From CBDCGJ01 sp965238305 (GTDB taxonomy: Bacteria > Pseudomonadota > Alphaproteobacteria > GCA-2731375), in NCBI GenBank assembly GCA_965238305.1, contig CBDEHK010000001.1, positions 1,550,001 to 1,614,000 on the forward strand: a DNA stretch of 64,000 nt, given 5' to 3'. Made by a program: the position numbers and the translations under genes. Shown piece by piece: positions 17,863 to 26,339 of the stretch. Under the pieces are notes generated by a model. It saw only the letters and a program-made list of their open reading frames with translations. It made no database searches and had not been told where the DNA came from. Position 1 is the stretch's first letter. Every line of letters starts with the position of its first letter.

Positions 17863-19083
17863 CATCTCAACCGGTCGCTGCAACACATTGGTTAAATCTG
17901 TCTACCGGGGTTTCAAATTGCAATGTCTTTCTAGGCCGTTCGTTTAACTGACGGGCGATCTTGTTGAGATGCGCCTGCGAGTGCACGGACAAATCGGTGC
18001 CCTTTGGGAAGTATTGTCTGAGTAATCGGTTCGTGTTCTCGTTGGAACCGCGCTGCCACGGGCTTTGTGGATCACAGAAGTAAACATCAATATCGGTTGC
18101 CAGTGTGAAGCGCTTATGGTCTGAAAGTTCTTTGCCCCGATCCCAGGTCAGGGACTTACAGAGTTCCCGCGGTAGCTTCTGCGATTGCTTTATCAAAGCC
18201 GACACAACACTTTGCGTATCCTTGTTTGCAACCTTGGCCAACATCACATAGCGCGAATGCCGTTCAACCAATGTGGCAATGTAACTGTTCTTTGATCCAC
18301 CAATAAGATCCCCTTCCCAATGACCGGGAACAGCCCGGTCCTCCACCGAGGCAGGTCTTTCCCTGATCGATACGGCATCCTTGATCTGGCCAAGCCCATC
18401 CCGTTTCAGGCTGGCATGTCTAGAACGGCGGATCGTACGCTTCGAGCGAAGATACTGCATGAGTTCCTTCTTCAACACGCCGCGGGCCTGAACAAACAGA
18501 CTTCGATAGATCGTCTCGTGTGACACTTGATTACGCTCTTCGTTTGGATGCGTTCGCTTCAGCCAACCTGCAATCTGCCCCGGTGACCAATTCAGCTGCA
18601 GCTTCCGTGATACTGTCCGGCTCAAGATCGGGTTGCAAGCCAGTTTGCACAATTTAGGACGACGGGCTCTATCCCAGGCTGCTTGATCAGATCGGATAGC
18701 CCGATACGTTTGACGACCGCCATTGCGTCTGACTTCGCGGCTAATTGTTGAAGCAGAACGGCACAATCGCCATGCTATTGAACGCAACGACAAACCGCTT
18801 TCAAGTCCTATCGATATTTCTTCGCGCTCAACAAGTGTTAGCGCCAAACTCGATCGCTTGCGAACAGGAGGACGAATGCCGCCCGTCCGAGACAATAGAG
18901 GGTAAATCGAAGATGACTCCCGATCAAACCCGCGACCGATCGAACTCATCGACTCACCGCGCTGCCAACGATCCCAAATCTCGGTCTTCTGTTCACTCGT
19001 GAAATATATCCGACGCCTGTAACTCATTCCAACACTCCATCTCTTTCTCTAAGAGTAAAGTGTTGCGTCGATCAATTGAGACC
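17863..19083 (-). mobile_element. IS30-family insertion sequence
   Basis: The transposase gene is bracketed by imperfect inverted repeats. The left end (about 17863-17888) reads ATCTCAACCGGTCGCTGCAA and the right end read inward on the minus strand (about 19083-19058) reads GTCTCAATTGATCGACGCAA; about 15 of these 20 positions agree, and the match continues CAC further in. The left repeat overlaps the transposase stop codon. Boundaries are approximate and no target-site duplication could be fixed by eye. Confidence 0.75.
17867..19027 (-). CDS. IS30 family transposase
   Basis: 386 residues, full length for the family. Two N-terminal helix-turn-helix segments bind the element ends (the second is LRSIAWRLCRSASTISREVRRN). 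The DDE catalytic core follows: GHWEGDLIGG, SLTWDRGKELSDH and SPWQRGSNENTNRLLRQ hold the Asp, Asp and Glu. The frame is intact, so the element may still move. It lies between the prephenate-dehydrogenase-like gene and tRNA-Arg, with the gene read away from the tRNA. Confidence 0.95.
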   Translation of the reverse strand: MSYRRRIYFTSEQKTEIWDRWQRGESMSSIGRGFDRESSSIYPLLSRTGGIRPPVRKRSSLALTLVEREEISIGLESGLSLRSIAWRLCRSASTISREVRRNGGRQTYRAIRSDQAAWDRARRPKLCKLACNPILSRTVSRKLQLNWSPGQIAGWLKRTHPNEERNQVSHETIYRSLFVQARGVLKKELMQYLRSKRTIRRSRHASLKRDGLGQIKDAVSIRERPASVEDRAVPGHWEGDLIGGSKNSYIATLVERHSRYVMLAKVANKDTQSVVSALIKQSQKLPRELCKSLTWDRGKELSDHKRFTLATDIDVYFCDPQSPWQRGSNENTNRLLRQYFPKGTDLSVHSQAHLNKIARQLNERPRKTLQFETPVDRFNQCVAATG

Positions 19084-19168
19084 ACCACCATTAGCAGACA
19101 TTCTGAAAGGTCGCGATTGACGTCTGCTCTAGCTTTGAAAGCGGACAAATGGAGGAAGCTGCTTGGTT

Positions 19169-19254
19169 GCCGGCTCTCGCGGTTTGCGCGCGCAAACAGC
19201 TGCCGCCGAATGCGGATGATATTGGGGTGTCGCGCTTAGCTTTGCTAAGCGCTT
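19169..19254 (+). repeat. intergenic hairpin repeat, copy 3
   Basis: Matches copy 2 over its full length. Its first hairpin reads GTTTGCG-CG-CGCAAAC (19182-19197), different in sequence from the GTTCG/CGAAC stem of the other copies but still perfectly paired. The second hairpin GCGCTTAGC-TTT-GCTAAGCGC (19232-19252) abuts the 3' end of tRNA-Arg and may help define its transcript end. Confidence 0.8.
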
Positions 19255-19331
19255 TGGTGATCCCGGCGTGATTCGAACACGCGACCTACAGATTAGGAAT
19301 CTGTCGCTCTATCCGACTGAGCTACGGGACC
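19255..19331 (-). tRNA. tRNA-Arg (anticodon CCT)
   Basis: 77 bases that fold into a full cloverleaf: acceptor GGTCCCG/CGGGATC, D arm GCTC/GAGC, anticodon stem ACAGA/TCTGT around the loop TTCCTAA with anticodon CCT, T arm GCGTG-TTCGAAT-CACGC, and an encoded ACCA end. It reads the rare AGG codon. tRNA-Arg(CCT) genes are frequent integration sites, and a 3'-half copy lies 4 kb away on the same strand. Confidence 0.97.
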
Positions 19332-19339
19332 ACGATCGG

Positions 19340-20584
19340 TTACATATCATGATTTGAGGCCAATTTTCTAGCTGGAATGAAGATTGTCGCCAGGGCGGCG
19401 GCGGTACAGAAGGCGGCGAACAAGTAGAGCGTTGCGCCGAGACCCCATTGATCGGCGACGATACCGGCGGCAAGTGGGGCCAGCACCGATAGACCGCTTT
19501 GCACGCCAAATAGCAAACTGGTTGCCGAAGCGCCCAATTTGGGCGGTGTAATATCCATCATCCAGCTATGGATCACCGGGCGGGCGGCGAAGATTGCAAA
19601 ACCTAACGCCGCCGCCCCCAACAAAAACGGCAATCCTCCGGGCAGAAACGCCAACAATAGAGTTAAACAAGCAGCCAAGGCGAGACAGACAAGGGTCACT
19701 GGTTTTCGTCCTTTGCGATCGGACATGATGCCGCCGATTGGCGCGCTCGCCATCCCCGCCCCTTGCATCACCGAAAGCACCAAACCGGCAAAAACGGTAC
19801 CGACCAACTGATCGTCAATGAGATAAAGCGGTAGGAAGGCCATCAGACCGTTCTGCGTCATTGTTCGTAAGCCGGCCATGAAGGCAAGAGACAATACGCT
19901 ACGGTTTTTTAGCGCACCGGCCACTTCCCGTAGATATTCGCCGACCGCCAAGCCATTTTTGGCCGTGCCAGCTTGCTTGGGTGCAGCAGCCCGGTCGCGC
20001 CACGCCAGTGTCGCGACAATACCAGCTACGAACAGAACCGGAATAGCACTGACCGCCGCACCAACCGGCCAACTGAAGGACAACAGTAAAATGCCGACGG
20101 CGATCGGGGCGGCGGCATCACCACCATTGGCGCCTAGAGCATGGATCGACAGGGCATAGCCGCGACGGCTTGGATATCTAAGCGACAGATAGGATATTGC
20201 GGCTGGGTGCCAGAAATTATTCGCCATCGCCATCGCAACCACGAGGAGCAACAGCAATGGAAAGGCGTCGGCGACTGGGAACAGTGCCAACGTTGCCGCC
20301 GAGACGAGAAGCGCGATAACCTGCGCCGCGCCCAAACGACCGGTGATATCGATTGTTGGTCCGCTGGCAAAATTGGTCAAGGTCGCAGCCAAATGAAAGA
20401 CCGAGACGGCGACGCCGGCCTGCGCGTAAGTCAGATCGAAGCTGTTGGCGATGAAGGGTAGCAGCATATAGAAGACGCCCGCTGTCCAATGGATGGCGCC
20501 GTGGCCCAGCCCGATCGCAAACATCGGTGCCTGATCTGCAATCTTGCCGCTTATCCTGGTCTGAAGCTCGCTTTCGTCCAACAT
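19340..20584 (-). CDS. MFS family transporter
   Basis: 414 residues with about 12 hydrophobic helices and a cytoplasmic loop near the middle, typical of the major facilitator superfamily. The loop motif between helices 8 and 9 (MSDRKGRKPVTL) matches the family signature G-x3-D-R-x-G-R. It is an inner-membrane secondary transporter with unknown substrate. It is divergent from the F420 operon with a 133-base gap containing a dyad, so shared regulation is possible. A role in moving an F420-related compound is only a guess. Confidence 0.9.
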   Translation of the reverse strand: MLDESELQTRISGKIADQAPMFAIGLGHGAIHWTAGVFYMLLPFIANSFDLTYAQAGVAVSVFHLAATLTNFASGPTIDITGRLGAAQVIALLVSAATLALFPVADAFPLLLLLVVAMAMANNFWHPAAISYLSLRYPSRRGYALSIHALGANGGDAAAPIAVGILLLSFSWPVGAAVSAIPVLFVAGIVATLAWRDRAAAPKQAGTAKNGLAVGEYLREVAGALKNRSVLSLAFMAGLRTMTQNGLMAFLPLYLIDDQLVGTVFAGLVLSVMQGAGMASAPIGGIMSDRKGRKPVTLVCLALAACLTLLLAFLPGGLPFLLGAAALGFAIFAARPVIHSWMMDITPPKLGASATSLLFGVQSGLSVLAPLAAGIVADQWGLGATLYLFAAFCTAAALATIFIPARKLASNHDM

Positions 20585-20651
20585 TACCCCTGCTTATACG
20601 ACATTGGCGGCACTGACAATTCCCTGCTCTCCGCCAAGTTTACGAATTAGG

Positions 20652-20667
20652 TTGCCAGCCATGGCAA
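20652..20667. promoter_or_regulatory. dyad between the MFS gene and the F420 operon
   Basis: TTGCCAGCCATGGCAA is an inverted repeat of TTGCCA around GCCA, placed in the divergent promoter region 50 bases before npdG. It could be an operator for either direction. No clear -35/-10 pair was identified around it. Confidence 0.3.
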
Positions 20668-20717
20668 AATCATGAAAAAAACCGGACACAGGATATTATC
20701 AAAGGAAAGCGGTCGGC

Positions 20718-21383
20718 ATGAGCGAGACAAAGCAGGTAATTGCAATTTTAGGCGGCACCGGAGATCTGGGGACCGGTCTGGCCCAACGCTGGCTAAAGGC
20801 CGGATACGATGTCATCATCGGCAGCCGGAAAGCCGACAAAGCGGTCGACGCGGCAAATGAATTGGCGTCGCGCTATGGTCTTACTGCGCCACGGGCAATG
20901 GCCAATCCGGATGCCTCCGCCGCCGCGGATCTGGTGGTATTGACCGTCCCCTTCGCCCATCAAAAAGGCACGCTGGAGGCGGTGAAGGCCCATCTGCAAG
21001 GTAAGATCCTGATCGATGTCACGGTGCCGCTGATGCCGCCCAAGGTCGGCACCGTGCAATTGCCTTCAGAAGGCAGCGCCGCACAAATCGCCCAGGCGAC
21101 GGTCGGTGACGATGTTGATGTCGTCTCCGCCTTCCAAAACGTCGCCGCCCACCATCTGCAGGGCGAACACGAAATCGATTGCGATATTCTGGTTGCCGGA
21201 AACAAGGTCGCAGCGCGAGAGCAAGTTATCGCCCTGGCCGCAGCGGCGGGCATGCGCGCCTTCCATGCTGGCCCGTTGGCAAATTCGGCGGCAGCGGAAG
21301 CGTTGACGTCGATCCTTATCCAAATCAATCGCCGCCACAAATGTCATGCCGGTATTCGCATTTCTGGCCTGGATGCGGAATAG
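20718..21383 (+). CDS. npdG: F420-dependent NADP oxidoreductase (NADPH:F420 reductase)
   Basis: 221 residues. The N-terminal Rossmann motif ILGGTGDLGTG (about 9-19), IGSRKADKA for NADP phosphate binding, TVPFAHQKGTLEAV, the DVTVPLMPPK segment and VSAFQNVAAHHL fit the F420-dependent NADP reductase family. It moves hydride between NADPH and F420 and so would keep the cofactor reduced in the cytoplasm. It is the first gene of the F420 operon, and its TAG stop is immediately followed by the cofE ATG. The ribosome-binding site AAGGAAA lies about ten bases upstream. Confidence 0.9.
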   Translation: MSETKQVIAILGGTGDLGTGLAQRWLKAGYDVIIGSRKADKAVDAANELASRYGLTAPRAMANPDASAAADLVVLTVPFAHQKGTLEAVKAHLQGKILIDVTVPLMPPKVGTVQLPSEGSAAQIAQATVGDDVDVVSAFQNVAAHHLQGEHEIDCDILVAGNKVAAREQVIALAAAAGMRAFHAGPLANSAAAEALTSILIQINRRHKCHAGIRISGLDAE

Positions 21384-22151
21384 ATGACGATCCCGTCGCT
21401 TTCTCTCTATATCCTCAAAAACTTTCCGCTGGTCAAACCGGGGGACGATTTGCCTGATTTGATCGCGCAGTCGTTGCAGGCAAATGAAATCGAGCTGCGG
21501 GATGGCGATATCCTGGTGATTGCACAGAAAGTCGTATCGAAGGCAGAGAATTGTTTTCGGGATTTGACGACGATCGTGCCCTCGCCGGAAGCGATAGAAA
21601 TAGCCGCGAAAGCGGACAAAGATCCCCGCATGATCGAAGCCATATTGGCAGAATCGACGGAGGTCTTACGGGTCGTACCGGGCGTCGTAATTGTCGAAAG
21701 CCGCCTTGGCCTGGTTCATGCCAATGCCGGGATTGATCAATCGAATGTCCGCCATGACCAGATAGCCGAACCGATCCTATTATTGCCAGACGATCCGGAT
21801 GCTTCCGCCCGGGCGATCCGAGGGAAACTTAGTGGGCGGATTGGCAAGCTTGGTGTTGTGATCAGCGATAGTGTCGGTCGCGCCTGGCGAAACGGGACCA
21901 CTGGTTTGGCCATCGGCAGTGCCGGTTTGGAAGCCCTGGTGGATCTGCGCGGGCAAGTTGATTTATTCGGGCGGGTTCTGGAAGTGACCGAAATAGGCTT
22001 CGCGGATGAGGTCGCCAGCGCGGCGTCTTTGCTGATGGGGCAGGGCGACGAAGCGGCGCCGGTCATTCTCGTTCGTGGATTAGAATTCCGGGCTTCCGAT
22101 GCCGGGGTTGCGCCATTGCTGCGGGAAAAAGCCAAGGATTTGTTTCGATGA
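21384..22151 (+). CDS. cofE: coenzyme F420-0:L-glutamate ligase
   Basis: 255 residues, matching stand-alone CofE rather than two-domain FbiB. Conserved segments are ILVIAQKVVSKAENC, the NAGIDQSN loop and SDSVGRAWRNGTTGLAIGSAG. The enzyme adds L-glutamate residues to F420-0 using GTP. The C-terminal FMN reductase domain that actinobacterial FbiB uses to reduce dehydro-F420-0 is absent. The start codon directly follows npdG and the stop overlaps cofD by four bases (ATGA), which indicates tight translational coupling. Confidence 0.93.
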   Translation: MTIPSLSLYILKNFPLVKPGDDLPDLIAQSLQANEIELRDGDILVIAQKVVSKAENCFRDLTTIVPSPEAIEIAAKADKDPRMIEAILAESTEVLRVVPGVVIVESRLGLVHANAGIDQSNVRHDQIAEPILLLPDDPDASARAIRGKLSGRIGKLGVVISDSVGRAWRNGTTGLAIGSAGLEALVDLRGQVDLFGRVLEVTEIGFADEVASAASLLMGQGDEAAPVILVRGLEFRASDAGVAPLLREKAKDLFR

Positions 22152-23092
22152 GCGATCGCCCGACCTATTTGGCGCTGTCGGGGGGCGTCGGTGGCGCAAA
22201 GTTGGCTCTGGGGTTGGCCGAAATATTGCCGCCGGCGCAACTAACGATCGTCGCCAATATCGGGGATGATTTTGAGCATTTGGGTCTGCATATATCGCCG
22301 GATTTGGATTCGAACATGTATGCGCTTGCCGGTCTCAATAACGAAGAACTCGGTTGGGGCCGTCAGGGGGAAACCTGGCAATTTATGGCCGCGTTGCGCG
22401 AATTGGGCGGCGAAGACTGGTTCAATTTGGGCGATCAGGATTTGGCAACCCATACGGAGCGGACAAGGCGCCTGCGCGCCGGCGAAAGTCTGTCAGAAAC
22501 CACTGCGGCGCTCAGCCAAGCCCTCGGGACAAAACATGCTTTAGTCCCGGCCAGTGACGATGCGGTTCGTACGATCGTGGAAACCGCCAACGGTCCCCTT
22601 GCTTTCCAACATTATTTTGTCCGCGAACAATGCCTGCCGGCGGTAACGGGTTTTCATTTTGACGGCATCGCTGACGCCCGCCTCAGCCCAGCTTTCGATG
22701 CCGCGTTGTCCGATCTGCATTTGGCCGCGATCATAATTTGCCCGTCCAACCCTTTTGTCAGTGTCGATCCAATCTTGAAAATTGCCGATCTCCGCGAACG
22801 CCTCCGGTCAAATAGGGCGCCAGTTATTGCGGTCTCGCCCATTGTGGGCGGTCAGGCGCTCAAAGGGCCGGCAGCAAAAATGATGACGGAACTGCATATC
22901 CCGACCACGCCGTTGGCGGTGGCCCAGCATTATGGCAACTTACTGGACGGCTTTGTCCTCGACGAACAGGATGCGGAGATGGCTGACAGTTTTGGCAAGT
23001 TGCCGATTCTGGTGACGCAAACAGTGATGCGAACCCTTGGGGACAAAAAGAAGTTGGCGCAGTCGGTGGTGGAATTTACTAGGCAGTTATGA
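22148..23092 (+). CDS. cofD: 2-phospho-L-lactate transferase (F420-0 synthesis)
   Basis: 314 residues, normal for CofD/FbiA. The N-terminal LSGGVGGAKLALGL forms the nucleotide-binding loop, and NIGDDFEHLGLHISPDLDS plus the later CPSNPFVSVDPIL are family hallmarks. It joins the phospho-acid moiety from the GDP-activated intermediate to FO to make F420-0 or its dehydro form. It overlaps both neighbours by ATGA junctions. The paired arrangement with cofE and cofC supports a complete pathway. Confidence 0.94.
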   Translation: MSDRPTYLALSGGVGGAKLALGLAEILPPAQLTIVANIGDDFEHLGLHISPDLDSNMYALAGLNNEELGWGRQGETWQFMAALRELGGEDWFNLGDQDLATHTERTRRLRAGESLSETTAALSQALGTKHALVPASDDAVRTIVETANGPLAFQHYFVREQCLPAVTGFHFDGIADARLSPAFDAALSDLHLAAIIICPSNPFVSVDPILKIADLRERLRSNRAPVIAVSPIVGGQALKGPAAKMMTELHIPTTPLAVAQHYGNLLDGFVLDEQDAEMADSFGKLPILVTQTVMRTLGDKKKLAQSVVEFTRQL

Positions 23093-23757
23093 CGAAATCA
23101 GAAACCGGAAACATCTGGGCCGTTGTCCCGTTGAAGTCGCTGGAAAATGCCAAGCAACGGTTGGCGTCTGTCCTCGATCCAATCGCGAGGCGAAGATTGA
23201 TGCTGGCTATGACCCAAGATGTCTTAGACGCATTATCTGCGGTGTCCGAAATTTCCGGAGTTATTTTGGTTTGCCGCGATCCAGCTGCGGCGGAGTTGGA
23301 TACTTCTCAAAAGGTGGAAATTTTTTCCAGTCCGTTCGATCATGATTTGAATAGCGCCCTTGAATCGGCCCTGGCGGTTCTTGCGGATCGGAAGGTGGCA
23401 ACGGCGATTATTTTGCCGGGCGACTTACCGTTGGTTTCGGTAGCGGACATTGAAACAATTTTGCAGGCGCACCGCCCCGAGTGCGCACTAACTATTGTCG
23501 AAGATCAGGATAGCGACGGTACCAATTGCCTGATCGTTTCTCCGCCGGATGGGGTGGCGATGAGTTTTGGTCCCGGCAGTTTTGAAAAGCACAAAATATC
23601 TGCTGTCGATGCTGGTTTAAAGTTGAATGTTGCGGCACGCAGCGATCATTGGCTGGATATCGACCGGCCGGAAGATTTTGAACGCTTTCGGCAATATGTC
23701 GCAGATCGCGCCATTTCGGGTCATACCGCCATTTTTATCAGAAATTTCTCTTCTTAA
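23089..23757 (+). CDS. cofC: phospholactate/phosphoenolpyruvate guanylyltransferase
   Basis: 222 residues with a nucleotidyltransferase fold: VVPLKSLENAKQRLASVL at the N-terminus, LPGDLPLVSVADIE in the middle and a late DIDRPEDF. The enzyme (CofC/FbiD) activates a three-carbon phospho-acid with GTP for transfer to FO. In different organisms the acid is 2-phospholactate, phosphoenolpyruvate or 3-phosphoglycerate, and I cannot tell which from this sequence. Its ATG overlaps the cofD stop. Confidence 0.92.
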   Translation: MTKSETGNIWAVVPLKSLENAKQRLASVLDPIARRRLMLAMTQDVLDALSAVSEISGVILVCRDPAAAELDTSQKVEIFSSPFDHDLNSALESALAVLADRKVATAIILPGDLPLVSVADIETILQAHRPECALTIVEDQDSDGTNCLIVSPPDGVAMSFGPGSFEKHKISAVDAGLKLNVAARSDHWLDIDRPEDFERFRQYVADRAISGHTAIFIRNFSS

Positions 23758-23824
23758 TCTCGATCAAGTGGATTGCGGGCGGACGCGGAACCTGCCAAAT
23801 TGCATCTGAACGAAGGAGTAATAC

Positions 23825-26299
23825 GTGCAAAATCAATGGCAAGACGCCCTTAAAACCGCCAAAAACGGAGTTCGATTGGACAATGACGATTGTCGTGCCT
23901 TAATCGGCTGCGATGACATGGCGGCATTGACGGCTAGTGCTGCGGCATTGCGCGATCAAGGGCATGGCGCCTTAGTATCTTATTCGCGCAAAATTTTTAT
24001 CCCGTTGACCCACTTATGCCGGGATGTTTGTCATTATTGTACCTTCGCGGAAGCCCCCAGCAAACGCGCTGAACCGTATATGTCGATCGAACAGGTTTTG
24101 AAAGTTGCACGCGATGGGGCAGCGTTGGGCTGCACCGAAGCGCTCTTTACCCTGGGGGAAAAACCGGAGTTACGTTACCGCGCCGCTCGCGAATGGCTTG
24201 ATGCGCATGGTTATGAAGATACTGTCGACTATGTCGCCGCCGCCGCGCAAGCGGTGTGGCAGGAAACCGGTTTATACCCGCATTTAAATCCGGGCACCCT
24301 TTCGCGGGATGAACTGACCCGTTTGCGCCCACTGGCGCCGTCCATGGGCATCATGCTGGAAAATCTGTCGACCAGACTTTGCGAGAAGGGCGGTCCGCAT
24401 TTTGGCTCGCCTGACAAAGATCCGGCCGTGCGTCTGCAAACTCTTGCGACGGCAGGCGAATTGGCCATTCCTTTCACCACGGGGATATTGATCGGTATCG
24501 GTGAGACCCGGCAGGAACGGATAGACTCGTTGTTGGCGATCCGTGATCTGCATGAACAATATGGTCATATCCAGGAAATCATCATTCAGCGGTTCGCGGC
24601 CAAAGCGAATACCAAGATGGCGCAAGCGCCTGAGCCTTCGTTGGAAGACCTGCTCTGGACTTTGGCGATTGCCCGGTTGATTTTTGGGCCGGAGATGTCA
24701 GTTCAAGCTCCACCGAACCTGACGCCGGGTGTGTTAGGACAACTCATTGATGCCGGGATCAATGATTGGGGCGGTGTTTCGCCGCTGACGCCGGACTATG
24801 TCAATCCAGAGGCGCCTTGGCCGCATCTAGATCAATTGGCGGCGGAAACCGCTCGCTTCGGCAAGCGGTTGGTCCAGCGTCTGCCGGTTTATCCCACCTA
24901 TATGTTTGATAGCGAACGTTGGCTCGATCCAACCTTCCGCACCTCGATGTTGCACGAAATCGACGTCGATGGTTTTGTTCGCCAGGACATCTGGTGCCCG
25001 GGCGAAATTTTGGACCCACCAGCCGCGGAATTGAACCGGTTAGGTGCAACGCCCCTGACGCCGGCGGCCGCTGGTTTGCAATCCACCCTTGATCGCGCGG
25101 CGGCCGGCGAAGACCTATCGGAGGCCGAAATCGTTCAATTGTTCCAAGCCCGCGACGACGATTTCGCACGGGTCGCTGAGGCCGCGGACCAACTTCGCCG
25201 CCGAATGAAAGGTGACGAGGTTACATACGTTGTCAATCGCAATATCAACTACACCAATGTGTGTTACTTCAAATGCCAGTTTTGCGCATTTTCAAAAGGC
25301 AAGTTGAGCGAAAATTTACGCGGCAAACCCTATGACCTGTCGGAAGCTGAAATTACCCGCCGGGTCAGTGAAGCCTGGGAACGCGGCGCGACCGAAGTCT
25401 GTATGCAGGGTGGTATCCATCCCGATTATACCGGCGATACCTATCTCGACATTTGCCGGATTGTGAAAGCCGCGGCGCCTGATATGCATATCCATGCGTT
25501 CTCCCCCTTGGAAGTTTGGCAAGGGGCAGAAACGCTTGGCCTGCCGCTCAAGGATTACCTGCAGCGCTTGAAAGCGGCGCAGCTTGGCACCTTGCCCGGA
25601 ACGGCGGCGGAAATCCTGGATGACGAAGTAAGGGCAACCTTGTGTCCGGATAAGATCAACACGGCGCAATGGCTGGAAGTTGTCGGCACCGCTCATGCGC
25701 TCGATATTTCGACCACGGCGACAATCATGTTCGGTCATGTCGAGCGGGTGGAACATTGGGCCCGGCATCTGCTGCGCATCCGTAATCTGCAAAAACAGGC
25801 GAAAGCCGGCGGTCATGTCGGTTTCACGGAATTTGTGCCGCTGCCATTTGTGCATCGCGAAGCCCCGGTTTTTTTGAAGGGCAATGCGCGAATGGGACCG
25901 ACCTTCCGGGAAACTGTGTCGATGCATGCGGTGGCGCGGCTGGTGCTGCACCCGTTGATTGACAGCATCCAAACATCATGGACAAAATTGGGTGCCAAAG
26001 GTGTCGCGGCCTGTCTAAACGCTGGCGTCAACGACCTAGGCGGCACGTTGATGAACGAATCAATTTCTCGCGCCGCCGGCTCCGACCATGGTCAGGAGTT
26101 ACCGCCGCAAGAAATGGAGCCCTTGATCCGGTCATTGGGGCGCATACCGAAGCAACGAACAACGGTCTATGGCGAACCGTCATCGACGCAAGTTACAGCC
26201 TCCTTCGATGCCGAACCGTTGTTACCCATTATTAATACGCCGCCCGTTAAACGGCGCGAGCGAGTGAACCCTGAATTGGTGCGAAACGCAGGATCTTAA
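23825..26299 (+). CDS. fbiC: FO synthase, fused CofG-CofH
   Basis: 824 residues, full length for the fused bacterial FO synthase. Two radical SAM domains each carry a CxxxCxxC cluster motif: Cys65, Cys69, Cys72 (CRDVCHYC) in the CofG half and Cys480, Cys484, Cys487 (CYFKCQFC) in the CofH half. The CofH half condenses tyrosine with a diaminouracil and the CofG half closes the deazaflavin ring, making FO. The start is a GTG with AAGGAG at good spacing, 67 bases after cofC. Both clusters are intact, so the operon can start the pathway on its own. Confidence 0.96.
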   Translation: MQNQWQDALKTAKNGVRLDNDDCRALIGCDDMAALTASAAALRDQGHGALVSYSRKIFIPLTHLCRDVCHYCTFAEAPSKRAEPYMSIEQVLKVARDGAALGCTEALFTLGEKPELRYRAAREWLDAHGYEDTVDYVAAAAQAVWQETGLYPHLNPGTLSRDELTRLRPLAPSMGIMLENLSTRLCEKGGPHFGSPDKDPAVRLQTLATAGELAIPFTTGILIGIGETRQERIDSLLAIRDLHEQYGHIQEIIIQRFAAKANTKMAQAPEPSLEDLLWTLAIARLIFGPEMSVQAPPNLTPGVLGQLIDAGINDWGGVSPLTPDYVNPEAPWPHLDQLAAETARFGKRLVQRLPVYPTYMFDSERWLDPTFRTSMLHEIDVDGFVRQDIWCPGEILDPPAAELNRLGATPLTPAAAGLQSTLDRAAAGEDLSEAEIVQLFQARDDDFARVAEAADQLRRRMKGDEVTYVVNRNINYTNVCYFKCQFCAFSKGKLSENLRGKPYDLSEAEITRRVSEAWERGATEVCMQGGIHPDYTGDTYLDICRIVKAAAPDMHIHAFSPLEVWQGAETLGLPLKDYLQRLKAAQLGTLPGTAAEILDDEVRATLCPDKINTAQWLEVVGTAHALDISTTATIMFGHVERVEHWARHLLRIRNLQKQAKAGGHVGFTEFVPLPFVHREAPVFLKGNARMGPTFRETVSMHAVARLVLHPLIDSIQTSWTKLGAKGVAACLNAGVNDLGGTLMNESISRAAGSDHGQELPPQEMEPLIRSLGRIPKQRTTVYGEPSSTQVTASFDAEPLLPIINTPPVKRRERVNPELVRNAGS

Positions 26300-26339
26300 A
26301 CATCTGGGCCGCAAAAGGTCGCAAGGCGACGGAATACCT

